Positions 53,971 to 61,803 of a DNA stretch of 64,000 nucleotides are shown here, in pieces; position 1 is the stretch's first letter; each line of letters opens with the position of its first letter. The DNA comes from JACVRN01 sp036403815 (GTDB lineage Bacteria > Acidobacteriota > Blastocatellia > Pyrinomonadales > Pyrinomonadaceae): assembly GCA_036403815.1 (NCBI GenBank), contig DASWQH010000031.1, forward strand, positions 62,001 through 126,000, written 5' to 3'. The position numbers were made by a program, and so were the translations under genes. Under the pieces are notes generated by a model that saw only the letters and a program-made list of their open reading frames with translations, had not been told where the DNA came from and ran no database searches.

Positions 53971-54501
53971 ATGTCCGGTAGTTTCAGGCTCATCATATTG
54001 TCCGTCATCGTCATTGGCTGCGCCGCCTCGTTTCCGTCTCAAGAGCGTAGCTCGAAATTCAGGGGCGCGGTTGTCAATGGATCGCTGATGGAGTTGAGAG
54101 ATAAGCGCAGGGTCTGGCTGATTGTGCGCCGCAGCGCTGTGCTGGATGCAAACGGTATGGAGTCATCTGTTTTGTCAGAAGTGTACAGGGAGGGAAAGGG
54201 GCGGCAGAACTTCCCGCGCACTTACAACCTGATTGCTCAAAAGCTCAACAAGTATATGAAACAGCATGGGAGCATTTCGGCAGCGCCGAATCTCTCGGAT
54301 GCAGACTTCATACTCTTCTTCAACGTCCTTGAGATTCGCAGACCGCTTGGCACACCCTACGCCTTCGGCGAGCTGTTCGTCATCATCAACGTAAAATCGA
54401 AGCCGCACATCATCTGGCAGACCAGAAGCGGCGGTATGTTCGTAGACGATGCCGTAAACGATTTTATCTCGGAGCTGAAGGCTGTGCGCGGAGAGAATTA
54501 G
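53971..54501 (+). CDS. hypothetical exported protein, possible lipoprotein
   Basis: 176 residues. The N-terminus (FRLIILSVIVIGCAAS) is a signal peptide with a lipobox-like VIGC, so Cys17 may be lipidated. The mature part is alpha/beta with VWLIVRRSAVLD, a helical YNLIAQKLNKYMKQ and DADFILFFNVLEIRRPLGTPYAFGELFVII, reminiscent of small periplasmic DUF4136-like domains. I cannot assign a family. It is followed by its own terminator. Confidence 0.65.
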   Translation: MSGSFRLIILSVIVIGCAASFPSQERSSKFRGAVVNGSLMELRDKRRVWLIVRRSAVLDANGMESSVLSEVYREGKGRQNFPRTYNLIAQKLNKYMKQHGSISAAPNLSDADFILFFNVLEIRRPLGTPYAFGELFVIINVKSKPHIIWQTRSGGMFVDDAVNDFISELKAVRGEN

Positions 54502-54572
54502 AAAGAACTCCCGCCATCCAAAAACATCTTCACGTTTACGAAATTTTCAAACCCTTGTTGGACACAAAAGAA

Positions 54573-54600
54573 GGCGGCGAGGTTTCTAAGCCTCGCCGCC
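54573..54600 (+). terminator. intrinsic terminator
   Basis: GGCGGCGAGG (54573-54582) and CCTCGCCGCC (54591-54600) form a perfect 10-bp stem with an 8-base loop, followed by TTTA. It is 72 bp after the stop of the exported protein and faces a convergent gene. Confidence 0.8.
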
Positions 54601-54686
54601 TTTAGGAGATTGCACTTGGAGTCCACCCAGAGCACAACACATCCATCTAGTAGGTGCGTGCCGGAGCGAAAAGGTTGCAATAAACG

Positions 54687-54750
54687 CGTAAATCGTAAAT
54701 CGTGAATAGAAGAAATCCGTTTTCTCTATTTACGATTCACGATTTACGAT
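54687..54750. repeat. one-copy intergenic inverted repeat of CGTAAAT-type units
   Basis: Left arm 54687-54712 (CGTAAATCGTAAATCGTGAA...) and right arm about 54725-54750. The right arm overlaps the last codons of the minus-strand gene and supplies its TAA stop. Confidence 0.85.
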
Positions 54751-55250
54751 TTTTTGACCATCACGCGCTTGATCTGTTGAGTGCCCATAGGGGAGACGAC
54801 GTTCATCTCTATGGTCAGGGACTTTCCGTCTGCGGAGAGCGTCCACTTGCGCGTAATATCGACGGCGACCGAGCCGTTCGGCGTTTCATAGTTAATCGCT
54901 TCGCTGACCTCTATGCCGTTACCGTCGGCAGACCACTTGGCGGTTCTTTTGCCCTTGCCTTCAGCGCCGCCCGGCCCCTTGGAAGTAAAATCGGCGGGCT
55001 TGCCGTCAAGCGTATAAACGTCAGTGATGGTCTGGTCGCCCTGTTCCGTCGTCAGCTTGCTCTCGATGTCCAGCTTGTCACCGGTCTGTTTGACGGTCAA
55101 CACCTGATCTTTGATATACGCAGGAAGCCCCTCGCTCTTGCTCTTATCCAGCGTCCAGGTGCCGCCGAAGTTGGCTTTCGCCGCGGCCACGATTAAGCCG
55201 GATGCGAAGACCAGCAGCGCTACGCTCGCTACCATTAAGTTGCGTTTCAC
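54744..55250 (-). CDS. hypothetical exported beta-rich protein
   Basis: 168 residues from a GTG start at 55250, chosen because GAGGAG lies seven bases upstream; the ATG at 55235 has none. A signal peptide (MVASVALLVFASGLIVAAAKA) precedes a small beta-barrel-like domain with FGGTWTLDKSKSEG at the start, the common opening of acidobacterial lipocalin-like secreted proteins, and KWTLSADGKSLTIEM near the end. Function unknown. The final Ser codon and stop lie inside an inverted repeat arm. Confidence 0.75.
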   Translation of the reverse strand: MKRNLMVASVALLVFASGLIVAAAKANFGGTWTLDKSKSEGLPAYIKDQVLTVKQTGDKLDIESKLTTEQGDQTITDVYTLDGKPADFTSKGPGGAEGKGKRTAKWSADGNGIEVSEAINYETPNGSVAVDITRKWTLSADGKSLTIEMNVVSPMGTQQIKRVMVKKS

Positions 55251-55257
55251 AAGCAAT

Positions 55258-55263
55258 CTCCTC
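55258..55263 (-). promoter_or_regulatory. Shine-Dalgarno fixing a GTG start
   Basis: GAGGAG on the minus strand, seven bases from the GTG at 55250. Confidence 0.75.
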
Positions 55264-55342
55264 AAGAAAATGGAATTTATACCAAGGCATGCCTCGATTC
55301 GAGAGCTACTACGGGCAGGAAGAGGGGAAAGTTTCAACAAGA

Positions 55343-55436
55343 CAAGTCAGAAGGCAGAGTGCAGAATGATGAATGAAAAGAAGATTCAAGTTGAGTAATC
55401 ATTTAATTCATCATTCTGCACTCTGCCTTCTGACTT
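55343..55436. repeat. family F inverted repeat, copy 3
   Basis: Longest copy: AAGTCAGAAGGCAGAGTGC then AGAATGATGAATGA, with the full complement on the right. It lies between two minus-strand genes, a few bases after the stop of the ATPase gene. Confidence 0.88.
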
Positions 55437-55441
55437 GCTCT

Positions 55442-56524
55442 TCACGCTCGCTTGAGGTTGCGAACGGGCTGAGCTTTGGGGGTGGCGGAAGCGGCTTGTT
55501 TGTTGTCGGCGCTTCCGGCGTCCGTCTGGGTTGCGCGCAGTTTTTCGGCGCGGGCGGTCATGCGGCGATCCAGGTCTGTTATCTGCTCAGCCGTCAGGTG
55601 ATGAATGTTCGGCTGGTTATGATAGACCTTTGCGCCCGTGACCAGATCGGATTGCTTGAAGCCAAGCTTTTCGGCTCTGGCGATTAAATCCTGTATGGTC
55701 ATCTCCGACTGTACCAGGGTGAGAGGCTGCGGCTTCTCTTCAATCGTCTCAGGCACGATGGGCATCTTCGCCGATTCGCGCTCGACATCATGGCCGTGCT
55801 CGCGCTTCATGTGGTCAAGGAAGTCTTTGAAGGTGACATTGCCGGTCATCTCAAAGCCAACCAGGAAGGCGGGGCTGTTCGATTTGACGACCTGAAAGAC
55901 GCGCACTATCTCGCCGTCGCGCTCCTGCATAGAAACTTCCACCAGCACATCCACGAAATATTCCAGACCTGAAGTCGTGCTCAGGAGCACCATGCCTACT
56001 TCGTTCGCCTCGCGCTCTTCTTTACCCTTAGCGGGAATCTGATCCGTGATGACTACGGACTTGCCGCTCTCTATGCAGAGACGACGCAAGACTCCCTGCA
56101 AGACCATCTGGTCTGCGGCCAGCTCTTCGGCGGTCGGCTGTGCCAGCGGATCATTCGTGCGCTCGCGTACAGCGGCAATCGTCTCGGCGTGCTTTGCAGA
56201 AAAGTATGCCGCCCATGAATCCAGAGCGAAGCAGCCATAGTTTTGCTCGCGGCCTTCGCCCGAAAGCGCCCAGTCAATGAATTCCGGCAGCTCGTCCGGG
56301 TGCTCTATCTCAAGGCCGTCGAAGTCAATGCCGACGCCCTTCAAAAGTCTTGTCTTGCGCTCGGTATCGAACACGCAAAGACGCCCCAGGTCGGCGTCCG
56401 CCATGCTGCGCATGAAGCGGCTTTTGCCCGCGCCCGCCGCGCCGCGTACAGCCATCACAAGCCGTTGCTGGCGAGGACGACGACTGAGCGGATTAATCTT
56501 CGGTCTGTTGGTTTTCTCCATCAT
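55442..56524 (-). CDS. phage-type RecA-like ATPase (AAA_24/Sak4-like)
   Basis: 360 residues from ATG-ATG at 56524, with GAGGT upstream. Walker A GAAGAGKS at residues 28-35, a Walker B-like CFALDSWAAYF, and SVVITDQIPAKGKEE as sensor region. The core (about 20-240) looks like the P-loop ATPases that phages encode near recombination or replication genes. The C-terminal third carries a small helical region (IQDLIARAEKLGFKQSDLV) and a disordered, basic tail. No phage structural gene, SSB or nuclease is adjacent, so this may be a domesticated gene. The function is not established. Confidence 0.75.
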   Translation of the reverse strand: MMEKTNRPKINPLSRRPRQQRLVMAVRGAAGAGKSRFMRSMADADLGRLCVFDTERKTRLLKGVGIDFDGLEIEHPDELPEFIDWALSGEGREQNYGCFALDSWAAYFSAKHAETIAAVRERTNDPLAQPTAEELAADQMVLQGVLRRLCIESGKSVVITDQIPAKGKEEREANEVGMVLLSTTSGLEYFVDVLVEVSMQERDGEIVRVFQVVKSNSPAFLVGFEMTGNVTFKDFLDHMKREHGHDVERESAKMPIVPETIEEKPQPLTLVQSEMTIQDLIARAEKLGFKQSDLVTGAKVYHNQPNIHHLTAEQITDLDRRMTARAEKLRATQTDAGSADNKQAASATPKAQPVRNLKRA

Positions 56525-56956
56525 CTTTACCTCATCAGTTTGGTTCCCGCACCCACGAGCCATTTCGTTTCGACTCCCGGCACGGAACATCTTTATCAAC
56601 GACTCAAGCAAGAGGGGCGAGCCGCACGCTTTTCCTAAACCGCAGGCACTTTAGCACAGGAAGGGCGGGTGTGCAACAGTTTTTCACGGATGAAACAAAA
56701 AGATTTTCACGTTTCGGCAATGTTTCGGGCAGATTTGAAAGCCGCAGAGGATGTATGAGATGTTCAGGGGGCAATCACTATAGGAGTTCACAGTTGAGTG
56801 CGACTCCTGTCAGTACCGCCTGCGTGAGCGGGCGGGTCGTGGCAACACTTGAGACCCGCCCGCTCACGCAGGCGGTACTGACCTGAACCTGTGTCGCAAC
56901 AGTCGTATTCAAGTGAGAACCGCTATGGATACATTTTCGGTTCGGAATGAACAGGA
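56525..56956. other. 432-bp gap with family B element
   Basis: A full-length family B element occupies 56778-56927. The ~250 bases before it show no gene or motif that I can support. Confidence 0.4.
56778..56927. repeat. family B element, copy 7, near full length with terminal repeats
   Basis: The core (56809-56882) is nested in imperfect terminal repeats: CTATAGGAGTTCACAGTTGA at the left end and AAGTGAGAACCGCTATGG at the right, plus an inner TGCGACT / AGTCGTA pair. At 150 bp it is nearly the same length as copy 3. Confidence 0.88.
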
Positions 56957-57976
56957 ATGAAAATCTATAACCTTTGCTTTCTGGGTTTCGGCAATGTCGG
57001 GCGTGCGCTTGTGTCTCTGCTCGTCGAAAAGAGGGAAGAGATGCGCGAGTCGTACGGCATAGAGTGGCGCATTAAGGGTGTTGCGACGCGACGCATGGGC
57101 TGGCTCGTTCACGCAGACGGCTTTGATGTCGAAATGCTCCTTGAAGGCGGAGCCGTCTCGAACATTAAGCCTCCAGCGCCCACGGATGTGCATGAGTGGC
57201 TCAGAGCGGCGAGCGCAGATGTTTTGTTCGAGACCACGTCGCTTGATCCTTTCACAGGCCAGCCCGGAACGGAGCACATACGCGCTGCGCTCGAACATGG
57301 CGCGCATGTAATCACGGCCAACAAAGGCCCGATTGTGCATGCCTACGAAGAGCTTTCACAGTTGGCCTTGAAGCAGGGGCGGCGCTTCATGTTCGAGGCG
57401 ACCGTGGCCGATTGCCTGCCAGTCTTCTCCATGTTTCGAGAGTGCCTGCCGACGGCTAGAGTCCTGGGCTTTCGCGCCGTCTTGAACTCCACGACCAGCA
57501 TCATCATCGAAGAGATGGAGCGGGGACGCACGTTTGAGGAAGGCGTACGGCGCGCACAAGAGCTTGGCGTGACGGAGACCGAGCCGGGCTACGACGTGGA
57601 CGGCTGGGACTCTGCTGTGAAAGTCTGCGCGATGGCGCGCGTGCTGATGCGTGCGCCCTTAAAGCTTGAAGAGGTGTTGAGAGAAGGAATACGCAATCTG
57701 GATTCAAAGCGCATCCGGTCAGCCCGCGATGCAGGCCATCCAATTAAACTTGTCTCGCGCGCCCAAGCTTCGCAGGGCAGAGTCAAAGCCAGCGTGCGCC
57801 CCGAACAGGTCGCGCCCGACGACCCGCTTGCGATGGCGAGCGGCACGTCGCTTCTAATCTACTTCGAGTTGGACGTTCTGCCGGGACTGACCATGATGGC
57901 TTACAGCCCGAATCTCAAGAGCACGGCTTACGGCCTTCTGGCGGATTTCATCAATGCAGTGAAGGAAGAGAAATAA
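56957..57976 (+). CDS. homoserine dehydrogenase
   Basis: 339 residues, without the C-terminal ACT domain. Rossmann motif LGFGNVGRAL near the N-terminus, the catalytic-site segment ITANKGPI (Lys near residue 122), the substrate region GFRAVLNSTTSIIIEEMERG, and EPGYDVDGWDSAVKV with the conserved Asp and Lys. It reduces aspartate semialdehyde to homoserine on the way to threonine and methionine. The substrate loop reads LNSTTS where classic enzymes have NGTTN, so the assignment to the pathway is probable but not certain. No thrB, thrC or metX is adjacent. Confidence 0.87.
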   Translation: MKIYNLCFLGFGNVGRALVSLLVEKREEMRESYGIEWRIKGVATRRMGWLVHADGFDVEMLLEGGAVSNIKPPAPTDVHEWLRAASADVLFETTSLDPFTGQPGTEHIRAALEHGAHVITANKGPIVHAYEELSQLALKQGRRFMFEATVADCLPVFSMFRECLPTARVLGFRAVLNSTTSIIIEEMERGRTFEEGVRRAQELGVTETEPGYDVDGWDSAVKVCAMARVLMRAPLKLEEVLREGIRNLDSKRIRSARDAGHPIKLVSRAQASQGRVKASVRPEQVAPDDPLAMASGTSLLIYFELDVLPGLTMMAYSPNLKSTAYGLLADFINAVKEEK

Positions 57977-57999
57977 AAAACATCGGCGGAACACTCGGT

Positions 58000-58197
58000 A
58001 GTCCCGCAGGGACGATTGGTAATAGCCCAGCCATTTATGGCTGGGAATACATAGCATCAAAGGAAATGATAGTCCCGTAGGGACGACTGAAATTGCTGCT
58101 GTATTTATTCAGTCGTCCCTACGGGACTCAATACTTTCTCTGCATCTTATTCCCAGCCATAAATGGCTGGGCTATTACCAACCGTCCCTACGGGACT
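58000..58197. repeat. family D composite inverted repeat, copy 5
   Basis: Both small hairpins are of the CAGCCAT/ATGGCTG kind. The outer left unit AGTCCCGCAGGGAC has one changed base. Confidence 0.9.
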
Positions 58198-58240
58198 GAG
58201 GCTGAATCTGCCGTTTCACAGCTTCTTAGTTTTCCAGACG

Positions 58241-58684
58241 CTACAACTCTTCAATCATTTCGCGCGCACGGGCAATCACCTTCTTCTCGCTCGCAAAGGC
58301 AAGCATCTCTTCGGCTCTACTGATTTCCACCCAGCGCGCTTCGTTGACCTCGTGGTCGTGGTCGGTTGTCTTGCCGGATTTGTAGCGCAGCAGGAAGAAG
58401 TGTACGAACTTGTGAAAGCGCACGCGGTCGCCGCCTGAGCCGGAAAAATACCAGTACTCGACTGTATCAATGGCTGCGACCATTTCGGTTTCGAGTCCGG
58501 TCTCTTCGCGCACCTCTCGCATGGCAGCCCGTTCGGCGGGTTCATTCTTCTCGATGATACCTTTAGGCAGTTGCCAGCGCGCCTCGCGGCCTACGGATAT
58601 GAGCGCAACGTAAATCTTCGCCCCGCGCTTGCGGAAGGCTACGCCGCCAGCCGATACCTGTTTCTCAGTCCGAACGCTCGTCAT
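58241..58684 (-). CDS. Nudix hydrolase
   Basis: 147 residues. A complete Nudix box from Gly42 to Glu65: GIIEKNEPAERAAMREV followed by REETGLE, fitting GX5EX7REUXEEXGU. The N-terminal strand SAGGVAFRKRGAKIYVALIS is typical of the Ap4A/diadenosine-polyphosphate or general NTP clean-up group. The start overlaps the end of the acyltransferase gene by four bases, so the two are translationally coupled. The substrate is unknown. Confidence 0.92.
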   Translation of the reverse strand: MTSVRTEKQVSAGGVAFRKRGAKIYVALISVGREARWQLPKGIIEKNEPAERAAMREVREETGLETEMVAAIDTVEYWYFSGSGGDRVRFHKFVHFFLLRYKSGKTTDHDHEVNEARWVEISRAEEMLAFASEKKVIARAREMIEEL

Positions 58685-60135
58685 TGATCTTTAACTTCAG
58701 TTGCCGAAGCCGCCTGCTCGTTGTTTGCGAGCTGCTCCATCTCGCTATGCAGAGATTTGCGCTCGATAAGCAGTCGCAGGTATAGACCGCGATGGCGCAG
58801 CAGTATGAAGGTGGCCTTGAACCAGCCGCGCATGTCGTACAACTCTTCCATAGAGCGCATTGCAACATAGCCCGCGACAATCGCCAGCGGGAAAGCCAGC
58901 AGGCTTGCGCGCCAACCCCACAGGAAATATGCCGCGACCGATGAGGCAATCCACGTCAGCGGCATGAGCACAATCGCCACAAGGATTTTCACGGTTGATG
59001 CGGAATCATCCGCGCCGTGTCGAGTGTAAATGCGCGAAGCTATATCGCATATCATGTAAGCCGGAAAATGCAGGATGGCCCCGACGAGTGCTAACGGAAA
59101 AAGAAGCGCGAGCAGAATGATGCGTAGCAGGAAATGCTGGAAGATGTACCATCCGGAATGAGAGGAGAGCGAAAGATTATCGGGCGTGATGCCGATGCTG
59201 TTCAGCTCCTCTTCGTATTTCTGTATGCGTGTCCTGAGACGTTCGATGCGCGGGGCTAAGGGCGAGCGCAAGAAACGCTCGCGCCATTCGGCCAGCCGCC
59301 GCAGGCGATCAAACGTTGCGGTCAGCGACGAGCGAACGTGCAGGCTCTCGTAGATGGATGAAAAAAGCTCTTCGGCATTTGTGACTTCCGCCAGCACCTC
59401 GCGCGACTCTACATTCAATGTGACTTCGCGCAAGCCCTCTTCTATGCGCTTCGATAATTCCTTCACTGCCGGGCGCGGCGGCTCGCCGTTTTCGTCCAGC
59501 TCTACAGGCTCTACTTCAAAGGAATCGCCGAAGCGCAGGAGCGCTTCGCTGCGAAAAGTCGTAGGCGAAGTGTAGTAAAGCCCGACGGGTTGTATACGAA
59601 GAGTGACCGGCGCGTTCTCATCATCACCTTCTTCCGGCGCAAGAGCGCCGAGCGCAATCCGCGCCGCGCCACTCTTGACGGGCAGCAATTCCGTTTCGCT
59701 GTGAGAGACGCCTTCGGGAAAGAGCGCTATACAGCGGCCACGCCGTAAGAGTTCGTGACAGGCTTCAAAGGTGCGAAGGTTCTGCGAGACATCTTCGCCC
59801 TGGTCAATGCGGCGGTAGACTGGAAGCGCTTCGACCACTCGCATCAGGTAGCCCAGGACGGGAAGACGAAAGAGCGTGGACTTGGCTAGGAATGAGACGC
59901 GGCGCGGGAGCGCGCAGAAGACCATGGCCGGGTCAATCAATCCGTTCGGATGATTGAGGACGAAGATGAGCGCGCCTGTCATAGGCACATGCTCCGAGTT
60001 ACTGGTCTCTATGCGCCGGAAAAAGAGGCGGAGCGCGATGCTGATGACGGCATGAGTGATGCGCCGCGCGGGTCGTCCTTTCTGGCGCGCAATCATCTGT
60101 GGGAGCCGCAGCTCCCTGACATCTTCCGGCATCAT
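58681..60135 (-). CDS. glycerol-phosphate acyltransferase-like membrane protein (PlsC superfamily)
   Basis: 484 residues. The PlsC/GPAT domain (about 20-260) shows the HX4D motif as HPNGLIDPAMVF and the later ALFPEGVSHSE block. Downstream (about 300-480) is a region with a short coiled segment and three to four membrane helices (HFLLRIILLALLFPLALVGAIL, VAIVLMPLTWIASSVAAYFLWG). The HPNGLIDP variant is common in dihydroxyacetone- or glycerol-3-phosphate acyltransferase-like proteins. It likely makes lysophosphatidate or a related lipid at the inner membrane. Coupled to the Nudix gene. Confidence 0.87.
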   Translation of the reverse strand: MMPEDVRELRLPQMIARQKGRPARRITHAVISIALRLFFRRIETSNSEHVPMTGALIFVLNHPNGLIDPAMVFCALPRRVSFLAKSTLFRLPVLGYLMRVVEALPVYRRIDQGEDVSQNLRTFEACHELLRRGRCIALFPEGVSHSETELLPVKSGAARIALGALAPEEGDDENAPVTLRIQPVGLYYTSPTTFRSEALLRFGDSFEVEPVELDENGEPPRPAVKELSKRIEEGLREVTLNVESREVLAEVTNAEELFSSIYESLHVRSSLTATFDRLRRLAEWRERFLRSPLAPRIERLRTRIQKYEEELNSIGITPDNLSLSSHSGWYIFQHFLLRIILLALLFPLALVGAILHFPAYMICDIASRIYTRHGADDSASTVKILVAIVLMPLTWIASSVAAYFLWGWRASLLAFPLAIVAGYVAMRSMEELYDMRGWFKATFILLRHRGLYLRLLIERKSLHSEMEQLANNEQAASATEVKDQ

Positions 60136-60182
60136 GAAAGCTTCACTTCTTCAGTCCGGGCAGACAGAAAAACCATTATGCG

Positions 60183-60659
60183 CTACCAGCGATGGTAGGC
60201 TGGATGGCCGGGCTTGACGGCGACGAACGTGCCGCGACACGTAGCGCAGACTTTTCCATGTGCAATCAGCTCGGCTTCCACTACGGCGCGATCATCGGTT
60301 GATTCGACCACTCGCGCCTTCAATTCAACAATGTCGTCTGTAGGCGTGGGGCGCAGGAGCTTGATTGTGTAAGTGGCCGTGACGGTGCAGGGCGGGTGAT
60401 CCATGCCGTTCTTCTGCATCAGGTGCCATGTGGCTGCCCAGTTGGAATGGCAATCGAGTAGCGTACCGATGATGCCGCCGTTGAGCATGCCTGGGAAAGC
60501 TTCATAATAACTTTCCGGCTTCCAACGGGCGACGACCTCTTCACCCTGCGCGAAGCTGCGTATATGAAGCCCGCGCTCGTTGGCCGGGCCGCAGCCGAAG
60601 CAGGTATTACGCGGCGCGTACTTTTCCTGAAGACTCTGTTCGCTCATCTGTTCATTCAT
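60183..60659 (-). CDS. PaaI-family thioesterase
   Basis: 158 residues, single hot-dog domain. The N-terminal CFGCGPANERGLHIRSF is a hallmark of one PaaI-like group, and the active-site helix is GGIIGTLLDCHSNWAATW. Such enzymes hydrolyse acyl- or aryl-CoA thioesters. It lies 47 bp upstream of the acyltransferase gene on the same strand, consistent with a small lipid-related operon: thioesterase, acyltransferase, Nudix. Confidence 0.9.
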   Translation of the reverse strand: MNEQMSEQSLQEKYAPRNTCFGCGPANERGLHIRSFAQGEEVVARWKPESYYEAFPGMLNGGIIGTLLDCHSNWAATWHLMQKNGMDHPPCTVTATYTIKLLRPTPTDDIVELKARVVESTDDRAVVEAELIAHGKVCATCRGTFVAVKPGHPAYHRW

Positions 60660-60720
60660 ACTCTTAAAGTATACTCAGAAAATCGTTGTATAGACTAACA
60701 GTTGAGCAGGTATCTTTTGA

Positions 60721-61353
60721 ATGATTAAACGCGGGACTCGTGACAATAAGAAACTCGGACGTGAATTCTACACTCGAAGCGATACGCTGCGGGTGGCGCG
60801 CGAGCTGCTGGGCAAGCGGCTGGTCGTGCCCTCCGAGCCGTTGGGTGAGCGCGTCTCCGGCATCATAGTCGAGACGGAAGCCTACATGGGGCCTGAAGAC
60901 AAGGGCGCGCACTCCTATAATAATCGTCGCACGTCGCGCACGGAGGTGATGTTCGCACAGGGGGGACTGGCGTACGTCTATTTTATCTACGGCATGTACT
61001 ATCAATTCAACGTAGTGGCGGGGCGAGAGGACGTTCCGCACGCGGTGCTCGTGCGCGCCGCCGAGCCGGAAGAGGGAATAGAGGTGATGCGCGAAAGAAG
61101 ACCGGGCAGGAAGGCGACGGAGCTTGCGAGCGGGCCGGGCAAGCTCACCGTAGCATTCGGCATTGACCGCACCTACAACGGCGCTGACCTCACAACAGCA
61201 GAGCGCGTGTGGATAGAAGACGCGGGTCGCATTCTAAAGCCCAATGAAATCTCCTCCGGCCCGCGCATAGGCATCGATTACGCGGAAGAGTTTACGATGC
61301 GCCCCTGGCGTTTCTGGATTAAAGACAACCCGCACGTCAGCCGCAAACGCTGA
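60721..61353 (+). CDS. DNA-3-methyladenine glycosylase (AAG/MPG family)
   Basis: 210 residues, the usual length for bacterial AAG. Signatures are ARELLGKRLV, IVETEAYMGPEDKGAHSY with the catalytic Glu, RTEVMFAQGGLAYVYFIYGMYYQFNVV and ELASGPGKLTVAFGI. It removes alkylated and deaminated purines (3-methyladenine, hypoxanthine) in base excision repair. It starts divergently from the PaaI gene, 61 bp away, and is transcribed alone. Confidence 0.95.
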   Translation: MIKRGTRDNKKLGREFYTRSDTLRVARELLGKRLVVPSEPLGERVSGIIVETEAYMGPEDKGAHSYNNRRTSRTEVMFAQGGLAYVYFIYGMYYQFNVVAGREDVPHAVLVRAAEPEEGIEVMRERRPGRKATELASGPGKLTVAFGIDRTYNGADLTTAERVWIEDAGRILKPNEISSGPRIGIDYAEEFTMRPWRFWIKDNPHVSRKR

Positions 61354-61803
61354 GGGAACTTATATCAGCGAAAGCGTGTCTAAGAAGCTATGTTCAAAGT
61401 CCTGTAGGGACGATTGACAATAGCCCAATGCTTCAGCACTGGGAATACGTCATGTAGAAATAGAGTAGAGTCCCGTAGGGACGACTGAATAAAGAAAGAA
61501 AGATTTCAGTCGTCCCTACGGGACTCAGCACTCTTTGTGTCTTCGGTTCCCAGCCATAAATGGCTGGGCTATTACCAACCGTCCCTACGGGACTCAAGAG
61601 GAAGCTGCTTTTTCAAACAGCTTCTAACAAGGCATCCGACTGCCAGTTCCGATGATGAGTTGCGGGCGCAAGAAAACTTGTTCTATGGCGTTCACTTTGT
61701 GGCATCATGTGGGCACATTCAAAAACGGGAGCGCCTCCGTCGTGCCGTCTCTCCCAAATGCGGAATTATAATTTCAAAAATTTGCCGGGAGCTAAATCTC
61801 ATA
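61354..61803. other. 450-bp gap with family D element
   Basis: Family D copy 6 occupies 61399-61595. The remaining ~200 bases before the macroglobulin gene contain no supported gene or promoter. Confidence 0.4.
61399..61595. repeat. family D composite inverted repeat, copy 6
   Basis: The left small hairpin has drifted to CCAATGCTTCAGCACTGG (imperfect); the right is CAGCCATAAATGGCTG. The outer left unit reads AGTCCTGTAGGGAC. Confidence 0.88.

Noticed and set aside
7802..58323. Short ORFs in family D repeats (7802-8029, 30312-30584, 52688-52930, 57854-58060, 58093-58323) with SRPYGT/WAIIN-type peptides
   Set aside because: These are translations of the hairpin units in several frames and both strands; similar 'hypothetical proteins' are expected artefacts of such repeats.
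734..61595. The repeat families as a CRISPR array
   Set aside because: The repeats are dispersed one per intergenic region, with no regular spacer array and no cas genes.
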